Positions 1 to 5,369 of a DNA stretch of 5,986 bases are shown here, in pieces (positions within the stretch are counted from its first letter, which is position 1; every line of letters starts with the position of its first letter). The translations under genes were made by a program, and so were the position numbers. Under the pieces are notes generated by a model. It was not told the origin of the DNA. It saw only the letters and a program-made list of their open reading frames with translations, and did not search any database. Location of the stretch: assembly GCA_937884915.1 (NCBI GenBank), contig CALAAN010000438.1, positions 1 to 5,986 of the forward strand, read 5' to 3'. This DNA comes from an uncultured Oscillibacter sp. (GTDB lineage Bacteria > Bacillota > Clostridia > Oscillospirales > Oscillospiraceae).

Positions 1-312
1 AGCGTCGAGGGCACGATCGCCGAGATCCGCACGGCGGTCGACAATGGCAACAGCATCTACTTGCTGCGCTTTGACGGCGAGAGCGCCTTCTCCGTGCGCA
101 TGAGCGCAGCGGAGGTCGCGTACGCGCCGCTGCTGAACGTCGGTGACCGCGTGCGCGTCCACTACCGCGACGGCTATGTGACGGAGAACTGGATCGAGGC
201 GTCCGACGTCGAGCTGCTGGACGGCAATGCACAGAGCGCGCCGCCCGTGGATACGGGCGTTTCGACGGAGGACAGCGCCGATCTCACTGAAAACAGCCAG
301 GAAACGCCGTAA
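1..312 (+). CDS. C-terminal part of an unrecognised protein with an OB-fold-like module (5' end outside window)
   Basis: The frame is open from base 1 to a TAA stop at 310-312, giving 103 visible residues; the start lies upstream of the window. I do not recognise the gene. The visible part begins with a hydrophobic/polar beta-strand pattern (GTIAEIRTAVDNGNSIYLLRF, then AFSVRMSAAEV). It continues with NVGDRVRVHYRDGYV and ends the folded part at ASDVELL. Such GTI...VGDRVRVHY spacing is common in small OB-fold-like barrels found in clostridial proteins, but this is resemblance only. The last 28 or so residues are acidic and rich in Ser, Thr and Pro, so they look like a disordered tail. A TTG at 61 is in frame but has no special claim to be a start, since the frame runs on upstream. 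A strong terminator follows 33 bases after the stop, so this is the last gene of its transcript. The coding call is fairly safe; the function is unknown. Confidence 0.75.
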   Translation, partial: SVEGTIAEIRTAVDNGNSIYLLRFDGESAFSVRMSAAEVAYAPLLNVGDRVRVHYRDGYVTENWIEASDVELLDGNAQSAPPVDTGVSTEDSADLTENSQETP

Positions 313-345
313 ACTGACAGCAAAGCGCTTTCTATTACAAATTTT

Positions 346-376
346 GATAGGGGTGGAAACACCCCTATCTCTTTTT
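346..376 (+). terminator. Intrinsic terminator after the first gene
   Basis: A perfect 10-bp stem (GATAGGGGTG at 346-355, CACCCCTATC at 360-369) is capped by a GAAA tetraloop and followed by TCTTTTT (370-376). It sits 33 bases after the stop codon at 312 and isolates the upstream gene from gdhA. Confidence 0.9.
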
Positions 377-559
377 GGAATGTATTGCACAAAAATGCAA
401 GATTATGACCAGTTTTTCTCGGTAAAACGGACGCCTTGAAAGACAACTTGCATCATTTTAATATGTTTTATTAAAAAAGTTAAAGTTTTTCGTCCATTTT
501 TCTGCCAAATGCACAAAAACCCAGAAAGAATTTCTTGCACAGCGCCAATAGCGTTTTGC

Positions 560-588
560 TTGAGAATTTTTCCCTTTGGTGATAAACT
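560..588 (+). promoter_or_regulatory. Candidate vegetative promoter of gdhA
   Basis: TTGAGA (560-565, 5 of 6 to TTGACA) and TAAACT (583-588, 4 of 6 to TATAAT) are separated by 17 bases. Transcription would start near 595 and give a leader of about 60 bases that contains the 616-630 hairpin and the ribosome binding site. The -10 match is modest, so the assignment is tentative. Confidence 0.45.
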
Positions 589-615
589 CATAGGCAAGAT
601 GGCTGAACCATCAAG

Positions 616-630
616 CCCTGATTTTCAGGG
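616..630 (+). promoter_or_regulatory. Short stem-loop in the gdhA leader
   Basis: CCCTG (616-620) and CAGGG (626-630) form a 5-bp stem around an ATTTT loop, ending eight bases before the AGAGGAGG ribosome binding site. It may stabilise the 5' end of the message or influence ribosome access. It is too short to call an attenuator and could be chance. Confidence 0.3.
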
Positions 631-654
631 TAATTTTAGAGGAGGCTACTTATC

Positions 655-2007
655 ATGAACGCTTACATTGAGAGAGTTCTTGCCGAGACCAAGGCCAAGA
701 ACGCGAATGAGCCCGAATTCCTGCAGACCGTCGAAGAAGTCCTGTCTTCCCTCGAGCCGGTCATCAACGCCCACCCCGAGTACGAGAAGGCCTGCCTGCT
801 TGAGCGCATGGTCGAGCCCGAGCGCACCATCGAGTTCCGTGTTGTCTGGATGGACGATAACCTTCAGTATCACGTCAACCGTGGTTACCGCGTGCAGTAC
901 AACGCGGCCCTCGGCCCCTACAAGGGCGGCCTGCGTTTCGCTTCCAACGTTAACCTTTCCATCATCAAGTTCCTCGGCTTCGAGCAGACCTTCAAGGATG
1001 CTCTGACCTGCCTGCCCATCGGCGGCGCCAAGGGCGGTTCCGACTTCTCCCCCATCGGCCGCAGCGACGGCGAAGTCATGCGCTTCTGCCAGGCCTTCAT
1101 GACCGAGTTCCATCGCCACATCGGTCAGGACATTGACTGCCCCGCTGGTGACGTTGGTGTCGGCGGCCGCGAGGTCGGTTATCTGTACGGCCAGTATCGC
1201 CGCATCGTCGGCGCTGCCGAGTTCGGTGCCATGTCCGGTAAGGCTGTCTGCACCGGCGGTTCCATCCTCCGTCCCGAGGCTACCGGTTTCGGCGCTGTCT
1301 ATTATCTGCGCGAAGTCCTGAAGCACGACGGCAAGGGCATGGAAGGCCTGCGCGTCGCGATCTCCGGCTACGGCAACGTGGGCTGGGGCATCATGAAGAA
1401 GATCGACGAGCTCGGCGGTAAGGTCACCTACTTCGCCGGCCCCGACGGTTACATCCACGATCCGGATGGCGTCTGCGGCGAAGAGAAGCTCAACTTCATC
1501 CTCGAGATGCGCGCTAAGGATCCGATGCACTGCAAGCCCTATGCTGACAAGTTCGGCGTTGAGTTCGTCGAGGGTCAGAAGTGCTGGGGCGTCAAGGACG
1601 TCGACGTCTACATGCCCGCCGCTACCCAGAACGATGTCAACATGGAGTGGGCCAAGAAGATCGCTGAGTCCGGTGTTCCCTACTACATCGAGGTCGGCAA
1701 CATGCCCACCACCAACGATGCTCTTGCCTTCCTGATGGAGCAGAAGCACCTCACCGTCGCTCCTTCCAAGGCTGTTAACGCCTGCGGCGTTTCCGTCTCC
1801 GAACTCGAAATGGCTCAGAACGCTCAGCGTATCTACTGGACCGCTGAGGAAGTCGACGCTAAGATGGAAGCCATCATGAAGAACATCTATGATGCTTCTG
1901 TTGAGGCTGCCGAGCGCTATGGCCTGGGCTACAACCTGGTCGCCGGTGCTAACATCGCTGGCTTCCAGAAGGTCGCCGACGCCATGATGGCTCAGGGCAT
2001 TTTCTAA
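655..2007 (+). CDS. gdhA: Glutamate dehydrogenase, hexameric type, probably NAD-dependent
   Basis: This cytoplasmic enzyme interconverts L-glutamate and 2-oxoglutarate plus ammonia. At 450 residues it is the usual length for the small hexameric family, and it resembles the Clostridium symbiosum NAD-dependent enzyme along its whole length, for example at the N-terminal EFxQTVEEVLSSL and the C-terminal YGLGYNLVAGAN. Visible residues include the substrate-binding lysines K90 (GPYKGGLRF) and K114, catalytic K126 (PIGGAKGGSDF), catalytic D166 (PAGDVGVGGRE) and S382 (GVSVSELEM). The dinucleotide fold has G238-Y-G240-N-V-G243. The residues matching the cofactor-discriminating F238, P262 and D263 of C. 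symbiosum are Y239, P263 and D264 (GPDGYI), which favours NAD over NADP. AGAGGAGG at 638-645, nine bases before ATG 655, fixes the start. Gene-wide use of a few preferred codons suggests high expression. It is transcribed alone, between terminators. Confidence 0.97.
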   Translation: MNAYIERVLAETKAKNANEPEFLQTVEEVLSSLEPVINAHPEYEKACLLERMVEPERTIEFRVVWMDDNLQYHVNRGYRVQYNAALGPYKGGLRFASNVNLSIIKFLGFEQTFKDALTCLPIGGAKGGSDFSPIGRSDGEVMRFCQAFMTEFHRHIGQDIDCPAGDVGVGGREVGYLYGQYRRIVGAAEFGAMSGKAVCTGGSILRPEATGFGAVYYLREVLKHDGKGMEGLRVAISGYGNVGWGIMKKIDELGGKVTYFAGPDGYIHDPDGVCGEEKLNFILEMRAKDPMHCKPYADKFGVEFVEGQKCWGVKDVDVYMPAATQNDVNMEWAKKIAESGVPYYIEVGNMPTTNDALAFLMEQKHLTVAPSKAVNACGVSVSELEMAQNAQRIYWTAEEVDAKMEAIMKNIYDASVEAAERYGLGYNLVAGANIAGFQKVADAMMAQGIF

Positions 2008-2060
2008 TCGAAAATACCTTACGACTTTCTCGTGCCGCACATCTGTGCGCATGAACCAAC

Positions 2061-2100
2061 AACAAAAAGGTATCCCGCGAAAGCGGGATGCCTTTTTGTT
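2061..2100. terminator. Bidirectional terminator shared by gdhA and spoVAF
   Basis: A long hairpin with arms 2061-2078 and 2083-2100 has a GAAA loop. Seventeen pairs are Watson-Crick and one is T2071.G2090. The A-run of the left arm and T-run of the right arm make it work in both directions. It lies 53 bases after the gdhA stop and 4 bases beyond the spoVAF stop, exactly between the converging genes. The single wobble pairs properly only in the + strand RNA, so it is slightly stronger for gdhA. Confidence 0.93.
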
Positions 2101-2104
2101 ATCC

Positions 2105-3520
2105 TCAGGTGTTGTCGCGGCTGATGGGCTTTCGCACCAGCAGCGCAAACAGCGCCTTTTTATCGAGCGGGCAGAGCGGATAGAGATACCCCTTCCCCAC
2201 GATCGGTTTTGTCGTCGCGAGCAGCGCGACGATCACGATGCATCCGAGCACCAGCCCGATCCAGTCCAGCACACCGACAAACAACAGCAGCATCAGCCGC
2301 AGCAGCTTGAAGGCATAGCCGAGCTCATAGCTCGGCTGGGCGAAATTCGCGATGGCGACGAACGCCATATACGCCAGCACCTCCGGCACGAGCCAGTGCG
2401 CCTGCACGGCAAAATCGCCGAGCACGAGCGCGCCGAGCATGCTGAACGAGTTTGAGAACACATCCGGCGTGTTGAGCGAGGCGAGCTTCAACAGGTCAAC
2501 GATGAACTCCGCTAGCAGCAGCTGTACGAGCAGCGGCACAGAGTAGTCGCTGTCGATGGCTAAGAATTCAAGGCCCGCCTGCGTGCGCGACGGGTCCTTG
2601 ACGAGCAGGAACCACACGGGCGTAATGAACATTGTGAGCAAAAACACCACGATACGCAGGATGCGCAGATACGTACCAATCAGCGGCGGGAAGTAAAAGT
2701 CGTTCGCCTCCTGCACGAAGTCAAAAAAATGCGTCGGCAGGATCATTGCCGCGGGCGAGTTGTCCACGAGCACGACGATGTCGCCCTCCATCACGCAGGC
2801 CGTCGCGGCGTCTGGCCGCTCGGTGTAGCGGACTTTGGGAAACGGCGTCCACCACTGCTTTTTCCCCATCATCGCCTCGGCGATGCTCTCCTGGCTCATC
2901 GAGACCGAGCGCACGTCGATCTTTTGGAGCTTCTGCCGCACTTCATCGAGCAGCGCGCGGTCGACCTTGTTTTCCAAATAGCAGAGCACCACGTCCGCAC
3001 GCGAGCAGTCGGACACCTTGTGCCCCTCGAGCGTGAGCTGCGGGTCGCGGATGCGTCGGCGCAGCAGCGCCGCGTTCGCGACAAGCGTTTCGATGAACCC
3101 GTCGTGCGCGCCGCGCAGCACCTTGCCGGACGACGGCTCCTCCACCCCGCGCGCGGGATACTGCTTCGCGTCGATCAGCGCGCATTCGTCATAGCCCTCG
3201 ACCAGCAGCGCCATCTTGCCCAAAAATACGCTCGTCACCGCGTTTTTGACGTTCTGCTCGGCGTTCACCTCGTTGAACGTGATGTATCGGTCGATGAATT
3301 GCTGCATCGTCTGCGCATCGCTGACGTCTCTGAGCGGCAGCCAGAAGCTCAGAATCCGCTGGATGACCGCGTCATCGCCGTAGCCGTCTACCACCCACAG
3401 CCGCGCCCGTTTCCCGCCCACGATCAAATCGCGCGAGATCATGTCAAAGCACCGCCCCACGCCAAGAAGATTATCCAGCGCGCGGGTGTTTTCCTCGTAG
3501 TTTGCCGAAAAAAGCTCCAT
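2105..3520 (-). CDS. spoVAF: SpoVAF-type spore germination protein (GerA family A subunit-like)
   Basis: SpoVAF is an inner-spore-membrane protein related to GerAA-type germinant receptor subunits; in Bacillus it supports ion release during germination. The 471-residue product has an N-terminal soluble half with the family block at about 108-162, containing YPARGVEEP, GKVLRGAHDGFIETL and RRRIRDPQL. VRYTERPD follows at 230-237 and VDNSPAAMILPTHFF near 253-267. The C-terminal half is membrane-embedded, with hydrophobic segments near 284-307, 328-347, 360-374, 378-394 and 407-435 (the last may span twice). Phrases such as LLKLASLNTPDVFSNSFSMLGALVLGD and FAQPSYELGYAFKLLRL fit SpoVAF better than the nutrient receptors GerAA or GerKA. 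The start at 3520 is chosen because GGAGG stands six bases upstream; the longer open frame (in-frame ATG at 3553) runs into the -10 box of the sigma-G promoter. No other spoVA gene is in the window, so it appears to stand alone. Confidence 0.9.
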   Translation of the reverse strand: MELFSANYEENTRALDNLLGVGRCFDMISRDLIVGGKRARLWVVDGYGDDAVIQRILSFWLPLRDVSDAQTMQQFIDRYITFNEVNAEQNVKNAVTSVFLGKMALLVEGYDECALIDAKQYPARGVEEPSSGKVLRGAHDGFIETLVANAALLRRRIRDPQLTLEGHKVSDCSRADVVLCYLENKVDRALLDEVRQKLQKIDVRSVSMSQESIAEAMMGKKQWWTPFPKVRYTERPDAATACVMEGDIVVLVDNSPAAMILPTHFFDFVQEANDFYFPPLIGTYLRILRIVVFLLTMFITPVWFLLVKDPSRTQAGLEFLAIDSDYSVPLLVQLLLAEFIVDLLKLASLNTPDVFSNSFSMLGALVLGDFAVQAHWLVPEVLAYMAFVAIANFAQPSYELGYAFKLLRLMLLLFVGVLDWIGLVLGCIVIVALLATTKPIVGKGYLYPLCPLDKKALFALLVRKPISRDNT

Positions 3521-3526
3521 AACCGC

Positions 3527-3531
3527 CCTCC
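3527..3531 (-). promoter_or_regulatory. Ribosome binding site that fixes the spoVAF start
   Basis: On the minus strand, GGAGG (3531 to 3527) is followed six bases later by ATG at 3520. The upstream in-frame ATG at 3553 has no purine-rich site before it and lies inside the -10 box. Confidence 0.8.
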
Positions 3532-3552
3532 ACTTCGCCCATTTTTCTGCCA

Positions 3553-3582
3553 TAGTATGGGCAGGATGGCGGGAAAATATGC
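3553..3582 (-). promoter_or_regulatory. Sigma-G (forespore) promoter of spoVAF
   Basis: Read on the minus strand, GCATA (3582 to 3578) is the -35 and CATACTA (3559 to 3553) the -10, separated by 18 bases. Every position agrees with the published Bacillus sigma-G consensus GHATR-N18-CATWHTA. Transcription would begin near 3546, about 26 bases before the spoVAF start codon. Sigma-F has an overlapping consensus, so some sigma-F use cannot be excluded. The match independently supports a sporulation role for the gene. Confidence 0.85.
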
Positions 3583-3600
3583 CGCCATTGCAGTATTTTC

Positions 3601-3617
3601 CCCTGCGCCGCGCAGGG
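3601..3617. repeat. GC-rich hairpin on the left flank of the structured element
   Basis: CCCTGCG (3601-3607) and CGCAGGG (3611-3617) form a perfect 7-bp stem with a CCG loop. A comparable GC hairpin flanks the other end of the element at 4138-4155, so the flanks mirror each other in architecture though not in exact sequence. Confidence 0.6.
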
Positions 3618-3625
3618 AGTGCGAA

Positions 3626-3665
3626 TAAAGGGGGTATTCTCTTTCCGAAGAGAATACCCCCTTTA
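3626..3665. repeat. Perfect 18-bp hairpin in the left arm (terminator-like)
   Basis: Arms 3626-3643 and 3648-3665 are fully complementary around a TCCG loop. The stem includes a G5/C5 block and ends in short A and T runs, so it could stop transcription, particularly leftward where TTTATT follows. It is also a building block of the inverted repeat, being mirrored by the hairpin at 4092-4132. Confidence 0.85.
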
Positions 3666-3682
3666 AATCCCCCAGAGAAAGG

Positions 3683-3700
3683 CGAGGGGAGTCCCCCTCG
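3683..3700. repeat. Small hairpin unique to the left arm
   Basis: CGAGGGG (3683-3689) and CCCCTCG (3694-3700) pair perfectly around an AGTC loop. This stretch (about 3683-3709) interrupts the symmetry of the two arms and has no counterpart on the right, so it looks like an insertion in one arm or a loss from the other. Confidence 0.6.
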
Positions 3701-3710
3701 ACCCCCGACA

Positions 3711-4066
3711 TTGGCAGTCTGGGGCTTGAAGAGCTGCACGCGCTGCGCAGGGTAAGTGCAGTGTACATGGCTTCGCCATGAATCTTCTGCAAGTCGCGAC
3801 TAGCCTCAACCGAGCCTTACTATCGTGAGGCTCGTGTGACGTTTGTCCGGCGGCAGACTGCCTGCCGAATGCGGCATTGCTGGCGCTCGCCGCATTGTGG
3901 AGACTGGCGGTAGACGGTGATTAGGCTGTACTCCTACAAGATGGGCAGAGCGGCAGCGGATAGTAGGAGCAGAGGCAAATCGTCTTGCAGCTCTAAACGC
4001 GGCAACGCCGCGCGCAGGCATCCTCATTCCGGAGGCATAAAAGTCATTCGAGCCCGAGACTGCCAA
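3711..4066 (+). ncRNA. Candidate large structured RNA of about 356 nt
   Basis: A 20-position closing helix pairs 3711-3730 with 4047-4066: 18 Watson-Crick pairs, one U.G and one G-G mismatch. Next, 3731-3738 (GAGCTGCA) pairs with 3986-3993 (TGCAGCTC). Local hairpins inside are 3766-3780 (CATGGC stem, TTC loop), 3811-3834 (10-bp stem, TATC loop), 3851-3867, 3868-3896 (8-bp AATGCGGC stem), 3931-3969 (7-bp CTCCTAC stem), 3998-4012 (CGCGGC stem, AAC loop) and a weak 4022-4035. U.G wobbles in the closing helix, in the 3811-3834 stem and in the neighbouring 4092-4132 hairpin would be A-C mismatches on the other strand, which argues for a + strand transcript. A good + strand terminator lies at 4205-4238. 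I see no clear + strand promoter and do not recognise the family. Confidence 0.6.
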
Positions 4067-4091
4067 TTGAAACCTTTCTCTTGGGGGATTT

Positions 4092-4132
4092 AAAGGGGGC
4101 TATTCTCTTTTGTGAAAGAGAATGGCCCCTTT
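4092..4132 (+). repeat. Right-arm hairpin, imperfect counterpart of 3626-3665
   Basis: AAAGGGG (4092-4098) pairs with CCCCTTT (4126-4132). After a bulged G4099, 4100-4110 pairs with 4115-4125 around a TGTG loop, including a T4101.G4124 wobble that pairs only in + strand RNA. It is the right-hand copy of the left-arm hairpin. Only TTT follows the stem, so it would be a weak terminator. Confidence 0.75.
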
Positions 4133-4137
4133 GACTC

Positions 4138-4204
4138 TGCGGCGCGCACGCCGCATTTCCCCTCCGCGCCATGCGCGGAAAAAGCTGTGCGCCCCAAGGG
4201 CGCG
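4138..4204. repeat. Three consecutive GC-rich hairpins
   Basis: Stems are 4138-4144/4149-4155 (TGCGGCG, 7 bp, loop CGCA), 4163-4169/4173-4179 (TCCGCGC, 7 bp, loop CAT) and 4189-4194/4198-4203 (GCGCCC, 6 bp, loop CAA). They lie between the structured element and the terminator at 4205-4238. No gene is seen here. They may be the tail of the structured transcript or repeat debris. Confidence 0.6.
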
Positions 4205-4238
4205 AAAAAGGGACGCCTCTTCCGAGGCGTCCCTTTTT
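4205..4238. terminator. Bidirectional terminator of the hydroxyacid dehydrogenase (and of any + strand RNA)
   Basis: A perfect 15-bp stem (4205-4219 with 4224-4238) has a TTCC loop, an A5 run on the left and a T5 run on the right. On the minus strand it ends the dehydrogenase transcript 34 bases after its stop codon. On the + strand the T-run continues as TATTATT, so it would also end a transcript coming from the structured element. Confidence 0.93.
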
Positions 4239-4272
4239 ATTATTAAGTAGTTTCTGCGAAGCAGAAAACCAA

Positions 4273-5247
4273 TTAGAACTTGGGCTTCTGGGCCTTGACC
4301 TTGGGCTCCTGGCCGTTGCAGACAGCGACGATGTCGTTGGCGACGCTGGTGCAGCAGTTCAGAACGCTCTGCTCGGTGGTGGCGGCCATGTGCGGAGTCA
4401 TGATGACGTTGTCGAGGTCGAACAGCTCGCGGCTGGACTCCTGGATGGGCTCATGCTCGAACACGTCGAGACCGGCCTGGAACAGCGTGCCGTCCTTCAG
4501 GCACTCGACAAGCTCGTTCTCCTTGATCAGAGCGCCGCGCGCGCAGTTGATGAAGGAAGCGGTGGGCTTCATCCAGCTGAACTGCTCACGGCCGATGGAG
4601 TGCTCGGTGGAGGGAACGACAGGCAGGTGCACGGACACGAAGTCGGCCTGCTCCCAGACCTCCTTGGCGGTGGCCTTCAGCTCGCACAGATCGCCGAGCT
4701 TATCCTGCGTCATGTACGGATCGTAGCCGATGACGTTCATACCGAAGCCGTGCTTGCACTTCTGCATGGCGAGCTGGGAGATACGGCCGCAGCCGATCAT
4801 ACCAAGGGTCTTGCCGCCGAGCTCGTAGGTGTGCTCCAGGCCCATGCGGACGAGGAAGTTGCCGCTGCGGAACTGACGGTCGACATAGGTGAAGCGCTTG
4901 GCGCACATGAGCATCAGCATGACGGCGTGCTCAGCGACGGCGTTGGCGTTGCCAGCGGGCGCATAGACGACGGTGATGTCCTTGGCGTGGGCGTGGTCCA
5001 TGTCGATGTTATCGAGGCCGGCGCCCTGCTTGCCGATGACCTTGAGGTTCTTGCAGGTGTCCATCATCTTGGCGGTGATGGGCTCGGTGCGGCACATGAT
5101 GGCGTCGGGCTGGAACTCGGCGAGCTCCTTGACGTAGGTCTCCTCGTCGTTATGGCTGCACAGCTTCACTTCAAAATCGTTGGACTCGAAGATGTGCGTG
5201 GCCACCTCGTTGAGCTCGATGGTATAGTAAACTTTGAACTTTGCCAT
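4273..5247 (-). CDS. D-isomer-specific 2-hydroxyacid dehydrogenase, NAD-dependent (phosphoglycerate dehydrogenase-like)
   Basis: Members of this family reversibly reduce 2-oxo acids to D-2-hydroxy acids in the cytoplasm. The 324-residue length is that of the short form: N-terminal substrate-binding lobe, NAD-binding lobe from about 100 to 290, then return to the first lobe, with no C-terminal ACT domain. The catalytic set is visible: R237 in NCARGALI, E266 in DVFEHEP and H286 in TPHMAA. The nucleotide loop is G152-C-G154-R-I-S157, so the usual third glycine is serine. D176 at the end of the next strand (VIGYDPYM) predicts NAD over NADP. GKQGAGLDNID (72-82) is the family substrate-loop motif. 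The substrate cannot be read from sequence; 3-phosphoglycerate, hydroxypyruvate or another 2-oxo acid are possible. The start is fixed by AGAGGAG nine bases before ATG 5247. It is monocistronic within the window. Confidence 0.93.
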   Translation of the reverse strand: MAKFKVYYTIELNEVATHIFESNDFEVKLCSHNDEETYVKELAEFQPDAIMCRTEPITAKMMDTCKNLKVIGKQGAGLDNIDMDHAHAKDITVVYAPAGNANAVAEHAVMLMLMCAKRFTYVDRQFRSGNFLVRMGLEHTYELGGKTLGMIGCGRISQLAMQKCKHGFGMNVIGYDPYMTQDKLGDLCELKATAKEVWEQADFVSVHLPVVPSTEHSIGREQFSWMKPTASFINCARGALIKENELVECLKDGTLFQAGLDVFEHEPIQESSRELFDLDNVIMTPHMAATTEQSVLNCCTSVANDIVAVCNGQEPKVKAQKPKF

Positions 5248-5310
5248 GATAAAGATCTCCTCTCAAATTTTTATTTATTGAATTGCCAAATGATTTCATA
5301 CGGTTTCTTC

Positions 5311-5339
5311 ATTATACCTTGCGCTTTGCACAAAAGCAA
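5311..5339 (-). promoter_or_regulatory. Promoter of the hydroxyacid dehydrogenase
   Basis: On the minus strand a perfect TATAAT (5316 to 5311) follows TTGCTT (5339 to 5334, 3 of 6 to TTGACA) at 17-base spacing. Transcription would start near 5304, giving a leader of about 57 bases. The poor -35 suggests dependence on or control by a regulator. The TTGCACAAAAGCAAG dyad (5326-5340) covers the -35 and spacer, and a CodY-like box lies just upstream. Confidence 0.7.
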
Positions 5340-5341
5340 GC

Positions 5342-5356
5342 GATTTTCAGAAAGAT
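5342..5356. promoter_or_regulatory. CodY-like box upstream of the dehydrogenase promoter
   Basis: The 15 bases starting GATTTTCAGAAA match the low-GC Gram-positive CodY consensus AATTTTCWGAAAATT at 12 of 15 positions. The box ends three bases before the -35 of the minus-strand promoter. CodY reports branched-chain amino acids and GTP. Whether this organism has CodY is not shown here. Confidence 0.4.
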
Positions 5357-5369
5357 TTGCAAGAACTCA

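Larger units (their letters stand above)
377..654 (+). other. AT-rich upstream regulatory region of gdhA
   Basis: No gene is seen here. The 342 bases between the first gene and gdhA hold the terminator at 346-376, two copies of TGCACAAAA (386-394 and 510-518), a candidate promoter at 560-588, a short leader hairpin at 616-630 and the gdhA ribosome binding site at 638-645. The first TGCACAAAA copy lies in a small dyad, TTGCA-N6-TGCAA followed by AG (385-401). A second, weaker promoter-like pair, TTGAAA (436-441) and TAATAT (459-464) with 17-base spacing, could drive a longer leader. Base composition is clearly AT-richer than the flanking genes. Confidence 0.7.
3626..4132. repeat. Element of about 507 bases bounded by long inverted repeats (MITE-like or structured RNA locus)
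   Basis: The left arm (3627-3682) and right arm (4073-4132) are inverted copies that differ only by small gaps and a few substitutions. Each contains GGGGGATTTAAAGGGGG or its complement next to a self-complementary hairpin. The symmetry continues inward: 3711-3730 pairs with 4047-4066. The left side carries an extra self-complementary stretch (3683-3709) that the right side lacks. No convincing coding frame is seen inside; minus-strand frames there cross the hairpins and have no ribosome binding site. No obvious target duplication flanks it. It could be a non-autonomous mobile element, a dispersed palindromic repeat or a stand-alone RNA gene; I do not recognise the family. Confidence 0.7.

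Noticed and set aside
646..2148. 500-residue open frame on the minus strand across gdhA
   Set aside because: It is exactly antisense to a clear glutamate dehydrogenase, reads through the shared terminator, has no family resemblance, and results from the strong codon bias of gdhA.
2729..3628. 299-residue + strand frame opposite spoVAF
   Set aside because: It is Arg/His-rich antisense sequence with no domain signal, opposite a confidently identified gene.
3521..3739. Extended N-terminus of SpoVAF from an ATG at 3739
   Set aside because: The extension would translate the promoter, the left-arm hairpin and part of the structured element, it lacks a ribosome binding site, and it does not resemble the family N-terminus.
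3806..4066. 86-residue minus-strand frame inside the structured element
   Set aside because: It crosses several hairpins, lacks a ribosome binding site, shows no recognisable protein features, and is better explained as chance in structured DNA.
3601..4250. CRISPR array or tRNA gene in the repeat-rich region
   Set aside because: The repeats are inverted, not regularly spaced direct repeats, and no cloverleaf with a T-loop GTTCRA and acceptor stem was found.
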